Source: Candidatus Moraniibacteriota bacterium (GTDB lineage Bacteria; Patescibacteriota; Minisyncoccia; Moranbacterales; GCA-2747515). From it: a stretch of DNA of 16,773 nucleotides. Position 1 is the stretch's first letter. Every line of letters begins with the position of its first letter. Where the stretch lies: positions 1-16,773 of the forward strand of contig JAOZNB010000017.1 of assembly GCA_029933995.1 (NCBI GenBank), in the 5' to 3' direction. Positions 1 through 6,488 of this stretch are shown here, one piece after another. The notes beneath the pieces are model-generated. The model worked only from the letters and a program-made list of their open reading frames with translations. It was not told the origin of the DNA and did not search any database. The position numbers and the translations under genes were made by a program.

Positions 1-2
1 TG

Positions 3-92
3 CAAAATCTTTCTAGTGATGATTTGAAATATATTAGGAAAAAGTTTGTAGACACTGCACAATTAGCAACTGTGCAACTAGCAAAGCAGTAA
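3..92 (+). CDS. C-terminal end of an unidentified gene (partial)
   Basis: The frame starting at base 3 stays open from the window edge to a TAA at 90-92, giving a 29-residue tail with an amphipathic, helix-like pattern ending in VQLAKQ. The other two forward frames stop within the first 27 bases. The rest of the gene lies outside the window, so no family can be named. That it is coding rests only on the open frame and plausible composition, and a chance open frame is possible. Confidence 0.35.
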   Translation, partial: QNLSSDDLKYIRKKFVDTAQLATVQLAKQ

Positions 93-221
93 GATAATAA
101 TTAGATTGGTTTTTTATTATCCCTAAAAACCACCATCATAGAAAGGTGAGTGCGTTTAAAGCGTAGCAAGTATATAATTTTTCTATAATACTAAAAAGTT
201 TCTAAAGTATGTAAGTATAAG

Positions 222-285
222 ATTCCGGATAATGTTATTTCTATATCAATCACTTCGTTCTTGAAAAAATAAACATTTCTGGAAT
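222..285. repeat. Decayed intergenic inverted repeat
   Basis: The arms at 222-240 and 267-285 are imperfect reverse complements: ATTCCGGAT followed by AATGTTATTT against the complement of AAATAAACATTTCTGGAAT. About 26 bases separate them. It is followed by GACAC and preceded by AAG, so it reads as AGATTCCgGAT...TTTCTGGAATGACA. From memory this resembles palindromic repeats scattered between genes in Patescibacteria and other small genomes, but no comparison was made. The rest of 93-385 is AT-rich and I see no gene in it. Confidence 0.5.
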
Positions 286-388
286 GACACTTAAAAAATA
301 TCTAAAGATTATAAAAAAATTGCAGGAAAGGATTTTAAAAAAGAAATAATAAAATATTAGATATTAAACTAATATAAAAAAATAAATA

Positions 389-454
389 AGTTACTAGGCT
401 TTCGCAGGTGTAACCTGCAGAATAGAAGCCACCAGCATCGCTGGTGGTCTTCAC
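389..454 (+). mobile_element. Hairpin pair resembling an IS200/IS605 right end (relic or solo reRNA/omegaRNA)
   Basis: Two perfect hairpins lie side by side: GCAGGT-GTA-ACCTGC, then CCACCAGC-ATC-GCTGGTGG, the latter extended by flanking GAAG/CTTC with one bulged T. The second is arranged as GAAGCC-stem-loop-stem followed by TTCAC (450-454). IS200/IS605 elements such as ISDra2 end in a hairpin headed by GAAGCC and a TTCAC cleavage motif, and TnpB-guide RNAs end there too. No tnpA or tnpB frame is present, so this would be a remnant, a palindrome-associated miniature element, or a stand-alone guide RNA. It could also be an unrelated hairpin repeat. The transposon assignment is inference from memory. 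Confidence 0.45.
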
Positions 455-482
455 TTAGGTCTGTACAGATTGTTTATTTTAT

Positions 483-511
483 TTGACAAAATAGCATAGA
501 TGTAATAGTAT
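483..511 (+). promoter_or_regulatory. Sigma70-type promoter of the CsoR/RND operon
   Basis: A perfect -35 box TTGACA (483-488), a 17-base spacer and a -10 box TAGTAT (506-511) precede the csoR-like gene. The predicted start of transcription is near 518, leaving a leader of about 33 bases. It is the strongest consensus promoter in the window. Confidence 0.75.
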
Positions 512-512
512 G

Positions 513-531
513 TATACCTATGGTATAGGTA
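513..531. promoter_or_regulatory. Candidate CsoR-family operator
   Basis: Two overlapping perfect dyads lie directly after the -10 box: TATACC-TAT-GGTATA (513-527) and TACCTAT-GGT-ATAGGTA (515-531). Known CsoR/RcnR-family operators are built on TA-C-tract...G-tract-TA half sites, and the TACC...GGTA core fits that pattern with a short C tract. The site covers the predicted transcription start at about 518, so a bound repressor would block initiation. Autoregulation is inferred. Confidence 0.65.
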
Positions 532-550
532 CAATAATTTATATATAATT

Positions 551-847
551 ATGATAAAAAAAATGAATCAAAAAGAAAAAACAATGATTGCTCTCAAAAA
601 AGCACGTACTAGTTTGGATAAAATATTAGTAAGCTTGGAAAATGGTGATTCTGATAAGCAGTGTTTTAATGTAATTCAACAAAATTTATCCGTTATAGGA
701 TTGCTTAAATCAGCAAATATGTCTATGCTAGAAGGTCATTTGGATACGTGTATTAATGATATTGGAAAGAATACAAAACAAAAAAAAGAATTGCAAAAGA
801 TGAAAGAGGGGGTTGTGAAGATTGTACAGACAGCACAGAAGAAATGA
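551..847 (+). CDS. csoR: CsoR/RcnR-family transcriptional repressor (DUF156)
   Basis: This 98-residue protein has the all-helical CsoR layout. Cys38, His63 and Cys67 have exactly the C-x24-H-x3-C spacing of the Cu(I) triad (Cys36/His61/Cys65) of Mycobacterium CsoR, within CFNVIQQNLSVIG and MLEGHLDTC. The family comprises tetrameric repressors that leave DNA when they bind Cu(I), Ni/Co or, in CstR, persulfide. Retention of His63 favours copper, since CstR proteins lack that ligand; the neighbouring rhodanese genes keep sulfur sensing possible. The usual N-terminal DNA-contact motif (RLxRIxGQ) is poorly kept, reading ALKKARTSLDK. A promoter and matching palindrome lie just upstream, and the efflux genes follow after 37 bases. 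There is no Shine-Dalgarno sequence; Met5 (563) is an alternative start. Confidence 0.82.
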   Translation: MIKKMNQKEKTMIALKKARTSLDKILVSLENGDSDKQCFNVIQQNLSVIGLLKSANMSMLEGHLDTCINDIGKNTKQKKELQKMKEGVVKIVQTAQKK

Positions 848-884
848 TTTATATAGAAAATTTATAATAATATTATTAAGATAG

Positions 885-1913
885 ATGTATATGAAAAAAA
901 GTATTTTTATGATAATTGGTGTTGTGATTGTAGTATCGCTTATCATTGGATTTATACGTAAACAGTCACAAATTACAATTAGTGCAAAACAATCTGTAAC
1001 AGCGGAAGTTGCAAAAAATGTCGTCTTTTCTGATGAAAATATTTTTGGTGCTGTAATAAAAAATAGTGAGGAGGCTATTATATCTGCACAAGTTGGCGGA
1101 AATATAAGCAATATGTATGTAAAGGAAGGTAATTATGTAAAAAAGGGACAGATCCTTGCACACATAAGTACACCAGAAACATCAGCTCGATACACAACTG
1201 CAGGTATAGGTGTACAAATGGTAGAAGAGCAAGAAAAAAACGCACGTCGCAAATGGGATGATTACAAACCAGAAGAGCGAGAGGAATTTAAGTTGGCTAC
1301 AGAACGAGCACGAGCATTGCAATCTGAGACAGGAGCACTATTGGCAAAGTCACAAATTAGAGCACCATTTGAAGGTATAATATCAAAGAAATTTGTAGAG
1401 ACTGGTAGTACTGTGATGCCAGGTGAGCAAATTATATATATGGTTGGTAATGTAAATTATAAAGAAGTTATTATTGATGTACCTGTTTCTGTTGGACAAG
1501 ATGTATCTGTAGGAAATAATGTAATGATTGTAAATGAAGATGTTACAACAGATGCAAAAATAATTGCAGTAAGTCCTGTGTCTGATATCATATCACGTAA
1601 AATGACAATAAGAATTGCAATTGATGAGAACACACCATTTACGTTAGGCTCGTTTGTTGATGTAATAATACAAAGTGATGAGTCTAAACAGGGTATTAGT
1701 ATATCAAAAGAATCAATTGTTAAACAATATGATGATACTTTTATTTTTGTGATAATTGATGGTATTGCACACATTAAAAATGTACAGGTTGTAGATGAAA
1801 ATTCTGCAGATGTTATTGTTGAAGGAGTGGATGAAGGTGATGTTGTGATAATATCTGGTGCACATGATGTTAGGGATGGTGATGAAGTTGAAATTTTTCA
1901 ATCTGTAAAATAG
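885..1913 (+). CDS. RND efflux membrane-fusion (periplasmic adaptor) subunit, HlyD-like
   Basis: This 342-residue protein has a single N-terminal membrane anchor (about residues 5-24) with lysines on the cytoplasmic side and no lipobox. The two halves of a barrel-sandwich (lipoyl-like) domain follow, around 65-95 (SAQVGGNISNMYVKEGNYVKKG) and 157-188 (IRAPFEGIISKKFVETGSTV). Only a short helical hairpin of about 60 residues separates them. A beta-barrel (about 190-270) and a membrane-proximal domain complete the AcrA/HlyD order. It should link the RND permease encoded six bases downstream to an outer partner. The hairpin is at the short end for adaptors, and no TolC-like gene is in view. Starts at 885 or 891 (ATGAAAAAA) are both possible; neither has a Shine-Dalgarno sequence. 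Confidence 0.85.
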   Translation: MYMKKSIFMIIGVVIVVSLIIGFIRKQSQITISAKQSVTAEVAKNVVFSDENIFGAVIKNSEEAIISAQVGGNISNMYVKEGNYVKKGQILAHISTPETSARYTTAGIGVQMVEEQEKNARRKWDDYKPEEREEFKLATERARALQSETGALLAKSQIRAPFEGIISKKFVETGSTVMPGEQIIYMVGNVNYKEVIIDVPVSVGQDVSVGNNVMIVNEDVTTDAKIIAVSPVSDIISRKMTIRIAIDENTPFTLGSFVDVIIQSDESKQGISISKESIVKQYDDTFIFVIIDGIAHIKNVQVVDENSADVIVEGVDEGDVVIISGAHDVRDGDEVEIFQSVK

Positions 1914-1919
1914 TGAGAT

Positions 1920-4900
1920 ATGGAAAATAATATATTCAAAAAATTAGCTGGTGTATTTATACGTAATAAAGAATTAGGTGTTCTAGTTATTCTTTTTATT
2001 GTTGCATTTGGATTACTTGGTTTTATCCTTATGCCAAAACAATACAATCCAGAAATTGTTGCACCTGCATTTCGTATTAATACAGAATTTCCAGGAGCAA
2101 CTTCAGAGGAAGTGTATGAATTGGTGACGCGTCCAATGGAGGATAAGGTTCGAGAAATTCGTGATGTGGATGATATTTATTCACAATCAATGTCTGGTTA
2201 TAGTAGTGTGTTGGTAACATTTGATATTGGATCAGATGAACATGCAGCAAAAATTGATCTTGTGCAACGATTGCGTAGTAACATGGATGAAAAACCTTTT
2301 AGAGCTAGCGATCCTTTTATTGAAGAGATTGATACAGATGATGTGCCAATTGTTACTCTAGCACTGACGTCCGATCAGTTTTCAAGTAGTTCACTTCGGT
2401 CATTTGCTTTTGATTTGGTAGATGAAATTAAACATATAGATGGTACAGCAAAAATAAATGTACAAGGTGGTCGTAGTAATGACGTGTCTGTTTTTGTTGA
2501 TGTTGATAAAATGAATATATATGATATTGGCATTGATGAGGTTATTGGTGCAATATCAAAAAATAATATACATGTATTTTTTACAGAGACTGACGAGACT
2601 CCGCTCAAAACGGGTATTCGTGTTTTTGGAAATATTGAAAATATTGAAATATTAAAGAAAATTGTCATAAGAGAAGATAATGGTTCAATAATTCGTATTG
2701 AAGATGTCACACAGATTGAACGCGGAGAAATATCAATAGATAATTATGTTCGTTTTGATACGGAGAATAATAGTGATGAAGCTGTTTATATTGGTATTGC
2801 AAAACAAAATGGAGCAAATGCAACAACTGTTTCTCGTGCAATAAAAAAGGAATTGAATAGATTGGAAAAACAAGATGTTATTCCAAAATATGTTGATGTG
2901 AAAACTGTACGTGATGATGGGGTTGTGGCAGGTGAATCAATTTCAGGTCTTACAAAAAATTTAATAACATCAATTATTATTGTTATAACAGTATTATTAC
3001 TCTTTCTCAATACAAGAAGTGCAATAGTTGTAGCAATTGCAATTCCTTTATCACTGCTTAGTGTTTTTGGACTTGGATTACTTTTTGATCAATCAATTAA
3101 TAGAATTACACTTTTTGCACTCATTTTGTCTTTAGGTTTGTTGGTAGATAATGCGACAGTTGTTGTAGAAAATATGTATCGTCAACTTAAAAAACGTAAA
3201 AATGAAAATCGTGAAGAAGTCGTTACGGATGCGGTAGCGGAAGTTGGCGGTGGTTTAGTTATGTCTACAGTTACAACAGTTTTGGCATTTATTCCGATGG
3301 CATTTGTGACGGGTATGATGGGTCCATACATGGCACCGATACCATTTTTTGTACCAGTTGCAATTATAGCTTCACTTTTTATTGCACTTACAATCAGTCC
3401 GTTTATTGGAAATATGATTTTGAAAGAAGATAAACATACAGGAAATTGGTTGGATAAAATTCGTGTACAAATTCAGGTTTTTGTTAAGTATGTTGAAAAC
3501 GTATATGGAAAGTTTATAGAATCTGTATTTGCAAGCAAGAAAAAACAGCGTGCACTTTTGGCCACTGTTGGTATTTTGTTTATTCTTGTGATGATGATGC
3601 CAATGTTTGCTCTGGTGAAATTTCGCATGTTACCAAAAGCAGATAGAAATCAATTCTATGTGTATATAGATACGATTAGTCAAACTCATATTGATGAAAC
3701 GAATCTTGTTGCAATAGATGCTACAAAAACAATTTTTGATAATGAAAATGTTATTAGTGTACAATCAACAATTGGAGAGCCACCAGTTATTGATTTTAAT
3801 GGATTATTTAAAGGTTCAGATGCAAGACGTGAATCTAATCATGCAACTCTCAAAGTAAATCTTGTAGATAAAAATGATAGAAAAAATACATCAGAAGAAA
3901 TTGCAAATGATATGCGAGAGAAATTAGATAAGATTGCCGTAGAGAATAATGCAAATATAAAACTTATTGAAGATCCTCCTGGACCACCAGTGCTATCTAC
4001 TTTTCAATTGAAAGTACAAGGTAATGGTCACGATGATTATAACAAATTAAGAAATATAGCAGCTGAATTAGCAGATAAAACACGCTTTGTTGCAGGAGTT
4101 GTTGATATTGATGTATCAAATAATGAACATTCTGTCGAAAAAACATATCGTATAAATACAGAAGAAGCAACTCGTGCTGGTGTCAGTGTTGATGATATTA
4201 TGACGACATTGCAAGCAATTTCACGAGGTGTAAATGTTTCATTATTTCATGATACATTAAATAATGAACAAAGATTTGCACAGTCACAATACATTGCAGT
4301 GCGTGCGACAGGGAGTGATCGTAAGAGTGTTGATTATTTATCACATATTAATGTACGTTCTAAAAGTGGTGAGCTTGTTTCGATTGCAGCTTTGTTACGA
4401 GAAGAAGATATGCCAGTTGATGATGTGATTATGATGGACACACGTAAGCCAACTGTATATGTAAGCGGAGAAATGCAAGGCAGGAGTGTAGTTTACGCCT
4501 CAGTTGATATGCTTAAATATCTTGTTTCTGAATATAGATTGCCAAGTGGTAATGCTCAGGTGGATGGATGGAATTTATTTGGTGTTCATTATATAGATGA
4601 TGATGGTACACGTATTTATGTGAGGGTTGGTGGTGAGTGGGAATTAACTCTTGAAGTATTTCGGGATATGGGGATAGCTTTTGCAGTTGCAATCTTTATG
4701 ATTTATTTTGTACTTGTTGCACAGTTTAAATCTTTGAAAGTGCCTTTATATATTATGGCTACAATTCCTTTGGCTATGATTGGTGTGATACCAGGGTTCT
4801 TTATATTGTATGTAGTAAATGATACATACTTTACAGCAACAAGTATGATTGGTGTCATCGCACTTTCGGGTATTGTTGTTAATAATGCAATTATTTATTT

Positions 4901-5174
4901 GGAATATGTATTTCAGCTAAAGCAAAAAGGTGAAAATATTGAGGATTCACTAGTTAAAGCAGGTCGTACACGGTTATTACCAATCGTGCTTACATCACTG
5001 ACAACAATACTTGGTTCGCTGACAATCATTTCAGATCCAGTGTGGGAAGGTTTAGCATGGGCAATTATTACAGGATTGTCATTATCAGCATTTTTGACAT
5101 TAGTTATTTTGCCAGTGATTTATAGAATATTTGAGAAAAAGGATTGGGAAAATAGTCAAAATATAAATGTGTAA
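1920..5174 (+). CDS. RND-superfamily efflux permease (AcrB/MdtB-like)
   Basis: At 1084 residues this is a full-length RND pump. TM1 is at about 18-38 and is followed by the first periplasmic porter domain (to about 340). TM2-TM6 lie at about 345-500, with the proton-relay segment LGLLVDNATVVVEN in TM4 (Asp410-Asn411). TM7 is near 545, then the second porter domain, and the C-terminal membrane block (AFAVAIFMIYFVLVAQFKS onward) contains GIVVNNAIIYLEY in TM10. AcrB has Asp-Asp in TM4 and Lys in TM10; the Asp-Asn/Asn-Asn combination here occurs in many non-AcrB relatives. CusA-type motifs are not obvious, so a copper substrate cannot be read from the protein. Control by the CsoR-like repressor would suggest a metal or thiol-stress substrate. 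It is almost contiguous with the adaptor gene. Confidence 0.9.
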   Translation: MENNIFKKLAGVFIRNKELGVLVILFIVAFGLLGFILMPKQYNPEIVAPAFRINTEFPGATSEEVYELVTRPMEDKVREIRDVDDIYSQSMSGYSSVLVTFDIGSDEHAAKIDLVQRLRSNMDEKPFRASDPFIEEIDTDDVPIVTLALTSDQFSSSSLRSFAFDLVDEIKHIDGTAKINVQGGRSNDVSVFVDVDKMNIYDIGIDEVIGAISKNNIHVFFTETDETPLKTGIRVFGNIENIEILKKIVIREDNGSIIRIEDVTQIERGEISIDNYVRFDTENNSDEAVYIGIAKQNGANATTVSRAIKKELNRLEKQDVIPKYVDVKTVRDDGVVAGESISGLTKNLITSIIIVITVLLLFLNTRSAIVVAIAIPLSLLSVFGLGLLFDQSINRITLFALILSLGLLVDNATVVVENMYRQLKKRKNENREEVVTDAVAEVGGGLVMSTVTTVLAFIPMAFVTGMMGPYMAPIPFFVPVAIIASLFIALTISPFIGNMILKEDKHTGNWLDKIRVQIQVFVKYVENVYGKFIESVFASKKKQRALLATVGILFILVMMMPMFALVKFRMLPKADRNQFYVYIDTISQTHIDETNLVAIDATKTIFDNENVISVQSTIGEPPVIDFNGLFKGSDARRESNHATLKVNLVDKNDRKNTSEEIANDMREKLDKIAVENNANIKLIEDPPGPPVLSTFQLKVQGNGHDDYNKLRNIAAELADKTRFVAGVVDIDVSNNEHSVEKTYRINTEEATRAGVSVDDIMTTLQAISRGVNVSLFHDTLNNEQRFAQSQYIAVRATGSDRKSVDYLSHINVRSKSGELVSIAALLREEDMPVDDVIMMDTRKPTVYVSGEMQGRSVVYASVDMLKYLVSEYRLPSGNAQVDGWNLFGVHYIDDDGTRIYVRVGGEWELTLEVFRDMGIAFAVAIFMIYFVLVAQFKSLKVPLYIMATIPLAMIGVIPGFFILYVVNDTYFTATSMIGVIALSGIVVNNAIIYLEYVFQLKQKGENIEDSLVKAGRTRLLPIVLTSLTTILGSLTIISDPVWEGLAWAIITGLSLSAFLTLVILPVIYRIFEKKDWENSQNINV

Positions 5175-5231
5175 GAAATATACACCTGTGATACAATAGA
5201 GGAAGAAAGCTAATTGTTTAATTTTAAAATT

Positions 5232-5468
5232 ATGACAGAACAAAAAAAGAAAACTTATAGGTTGTGTATTGGTTATTGGCATATACCGCGTGCTGTTTAT
5301 TTTGTTGGTGGTGCATTAGTTTTTGGTTCGGCAATACTTGCATTAACTGTGGATGAAAAATGGTTATACTTTACACTTTTTGTAGGATTTATGTTTATGA
5401 GTTTTGCTGCAACAGGTTATTGTCCTATGGCACTTATTATGGATAAACTCGGTTTACGCAGAGAATAA
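5232..5468 (+). CDS. YgaP_TM (DUF2892) small membrane protein
   Basis: This is a 78-residue protein with two membrane helices (about residues 22-40 and 44-62) and the signature ending ATGYCPMALIMDKLG. That matches the membrane domain of E. coli YgaP, whose C-terminus also carries a G-x-C-xM motif. The ATG at 5232 is preferred to an upstream in-frame TTG at 5214 because the charged MTEQKKK start is typical. In YgaP this domain anchors a rhodanese; here it stands alone, 57 bases after the RND gene and probably in the same transcript. A rhodanese partner could be supplied by the genes at 8210 or 8830. No terminator follows immediately. Its role beside an RND pump is unknown. Confidence 0.78.
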   Translation: MTEQKKKTYRLCIGYWHIPRAVYFVGGALVFGSAILALTVDEKWLYFTLFVGFMFMSFAATGYCPMALIMDKLGLRRE

Positions 5469-5483
5469 AAAATACAATAGTCT

Positions 5484-5548
5484 TTGCAAATTAGAAGTGA
5501 TATATTATGTGTCAAATGAAGTGAATTTAAGTGGTAATATAACAATAT
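5484..5548 (+). repeat. ~63-bp dispersed repeat, copy A (divergent)
   Basis: It begins TTTGCAAA, passes through AGTGATATATTATGTGT and ends near GGTAATATAACAATA. It aligns along its length with copies at 5566-5625 and 5878-5941. It lies directly after the YgaP_TM stop codon. I see no gene in it. Confidence 0.6.
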
Positions 5549-5565
5549 TGCAATACATAATGTCT

Positions 5566-5625
5566 TTGCAAACATCCGTGTCATTTATGTATTTAGTGAA
5601 GCAATCTCAAAAGGCAATACAATAA
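5566..5625 (+). repeat. ~63-bp dispersed repeat, copy B
   Basis: It shares GTCTTTGCAAA (5563-5573) with copy A, and TTTAGTGAAGCAATCTCAAA followed by AATACAATAA with copy C. It lies tandem to copy A after a gap of about 17 bases. An open frame at 5404-5625 runs through copies A and B but has no protein-like features, so it is treated as chance. Confidence 0.65.
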
Positions 5626-5647
5626 ACTTAAAATACTGCATTAACAA

Positions 5648-5796
5648 AACCCCCTCTGTCCTTTGGACTTCTCCCCCTTTTTAATGGGGAGAAGATGATA
5701 GTTAAAGTTAAACTAGTATCAATCAAAGCCTCCTCTCCTTCTTTGGTCGCCGTAGCTTTAGCGAAGGAGGTTGAAGGAGGGGACTTGGGGGTGGTT
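5648..5796. repeat. Composite palindromic intergenic element (~150 bp)
   Basis: This GC-richer island in AT-rich DNA is built of nested inverted repeats. Outer arms: CCCCC (5650-5654) with GGGGG (5787-5791), and GTCC (5658-5661) with GGAC (5781-5784). Inner hairpins: GTCC-TTT-GGAC (5658-5668), CTTCTCCCC...GGGGAGAAG (5668-5694), and CTCCTT / TCGC...GCGA / AAGGAG (5735-5769). The whole stretch can fold as one branched structure. It resembles pyrimidine/purine palindromes of the CCCCTCTGTC...CTCCCC type seen between genes in many bacteria, including Patescibacteria; this resemblance is from memory. It could also end or stabilise the upstream efflux transcript. Confidence 0.6.
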
Positions 5797-5835
5797 AGAA
5801 GAATATAAATTAAATAAAAGGTACATTATATTATT

Positions 5836-5866
5836 AAAAAACTTTCATTTATTTGAGAGTTTTTTT
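5836..5866 (+). terminator. Hairpin terminator
   Basis: The 11-bp stem AAAAAACTTTC / GAGAGTTTTTT (one G-U pair) encloses an 8-base loop and runs into T residues. The A-run on the left also makes it a possible terminator for the minus strand. The nearest upstream gene is YgaP_TM, 370 bases away, so it may end the efflux transcript or a non-coding one. Confidence 0.6.
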
Positions 5867-5877
5867 GTTTTTAATAT

Positions 5878-5941
5878 TTTTGCAAACAAAGAGTGATATT
5901 TTATGTGTTTAGTGAAACAATCTTAAACGGTAATACAATAA
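5878..5941 (+). repeat. ~63-bp dispersed repeat, copy C
   Basis: This copy reads TTTGCAAAC, AGTGATATTTTATGTG, TTTAGTGAAACAATCTTAAA, GGTAATACAATAA. The first half matches copy A and the second half matches copy B, so it is the best guide to the ancestral unit. The composite palindrome and a terminator separate it from copies A and B. Confidence 0.65.
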
Positions 5942-5967
5942 TTCTATAGTTTTGTGATATTCTGACA

Positions 5968-6006
5968 GAGATTGCCACGTCGCTAAACGCTTCTCGCAAA
6001 GACGTG
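5968..6006 (-). repeat. Degenerate palindromic repeat of the GTCATTGCGAGG...GGCAATCTC type
   Basis: The arms CACGTC (5976-5981) and GACGTG (6001-6006) are perfect reverse complements, separated by 19 bases. On the minus strand the unit reads CGTCTTTGCGAGAAG followed by CGACGTGGCAATCTC, close to a well-known intergenic repeat of many bacteria (GTCATTGCGAGGAGCGAAGC...). The family assignment is from memory. From 6007 to 6135 I see only AT-rich sequence and a nine-codon open frame. Confidence 0.45.
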
Positions 6007-6135
6007 TAAACTGGTATCCGTTGAAATATTTAAGGTCAGACATTAGGAGTAAATTATGATACAAATAGAACTAGGTTTTTTATAATTTTATAAATAAATT
6101 ATAGGATTAAATTTTGTGAAGTTGTATAATTTTTT

Positions 6136-6163
6136 TTGAATATTGTAATAAGTGTGTTAAAAT
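6136..6163 (+). promoter_or_regulatory. Candidate promoter of the small ORF at 6222
   Basis: A TTGAAT -35 box (6136-6141), a 16-base spacer and a TAAAAT -10 box (6158-6163) place transcription start near 6170, about 50 bases before the small reading frame. In DNA this AT-rich, chance matches are common. Confidence 0.4.
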
Positions 6164-6221
6164 TAAAACTTGTGAAAAAAGTACTTAGTTAAATATATTT
6201 TTTGAAAAAAGGAGGGATACT

Positions 6222-6344
6222 GTGAGTCAGATGTTAAAAGAATGTTGGGTATGGATATTTTATGGATCATTATTTTTTTTGATGTTTTTGAAGGAAGGGC
6301 ATGCTATTGAGAAAATAAAATTTTTTTTATTAAATATTTCTTAA
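6222..6344 (+). CDS. Possible 40-residue single-pass membrane peptide
   Basis: A GTG codon follows a strong Shine-Dalgarno sequence GGAGGG (6211-6216) with five bases between. The frame runs 40 codons to TAA and encodes a hydrophobic, aromatic segment (WVWIFYGSLFFLMFL, about residues 9-23) followed by KEGHAIEKIKFF. This could be one membrane helix with a basic C-terminal part. A candidate promoter lies upstream and a hairpin terminator 27 bases downstream, so it may be a free-standing small gene. It is unlike its neighbours, none of which has a Shine-Dalgarno sequence. I do not recognise it. It could be a toxin-like or regulatory peptide, or a small RNA with a chance frame. Confidence 0.45.
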   Translation: MSQMLKECWVWIFYGSLFFLMFLKEGHAIEKIKFFLLNIS

Positions 6345-6370
6345 AAATCATAAGTCAGTTCACAAAAAAG

Positions 6371-6395
6371 GTAGTCACAGCGATGGCTACTTTTT
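6371..6395 (+). terminator. Hairpin terminator after the small ORF
   Basis: GTAGTCA pairs with TGGCTAC (one G-U pair) around the loop CAGCGA and is followed directly by TTTTT. It separates the small-ORF unit from the beta-CASP gene. Confidence 0.75.
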
Positions 6396-6411
6396 ATATT
6401 ATGTGCAAATA

Positions 6412-6420
6412 TGATATACT
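6412..6420 (+). promoter_or_regulatory. Extended -10 promoter for the beta-CASP gene
   Basis: TG-A-TATACT (TG at 6412, -10 box 6415-6420) is an extended -10 motif just after the preceding terminator and 68 bases before the next gene. No convincing -35 box is visible at the expected position. Confidence 0.45.
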
Positions 6421-6488
6421 GATTGTATAAAAATAAAAAGATTGCTATAGATAGATGTAATAATCTAAATATGGTAGTTAAATAAAAT

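Noticed and set aside
108..131. GGTTTTT/AAAAACC hairpin after the first partial gene, as a terminator
   Set aside because: The stem is AT-rich with a 10-base loop, and no T-run follows.
460..469. TCTGTACAGA palindrome before the efflux promoter
   Set aside because: It is a perfect 10-bp palindrome but lies upstream of the -35 box and matches no operator I can name. It may be chance.
728..1163. Minus-strand open frames across the csoR-adaptor junction
   Set aside because: They are reverse-strand shadows of real genes, with low-complexity Phe/Ile-rich products.
5404..5625. 73-codon open frame overlapping the end of the YgaP_TM gene
   Set aside because: It shifts frame over the end of a real gene, runs through repeat copies A and B, and has no protein-like motif.
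6047..6085. AGGAG followed by a nine-codon frame (MIQIELGFL)
   Set aside because: It is too short to support and has no promoter or conserved context.
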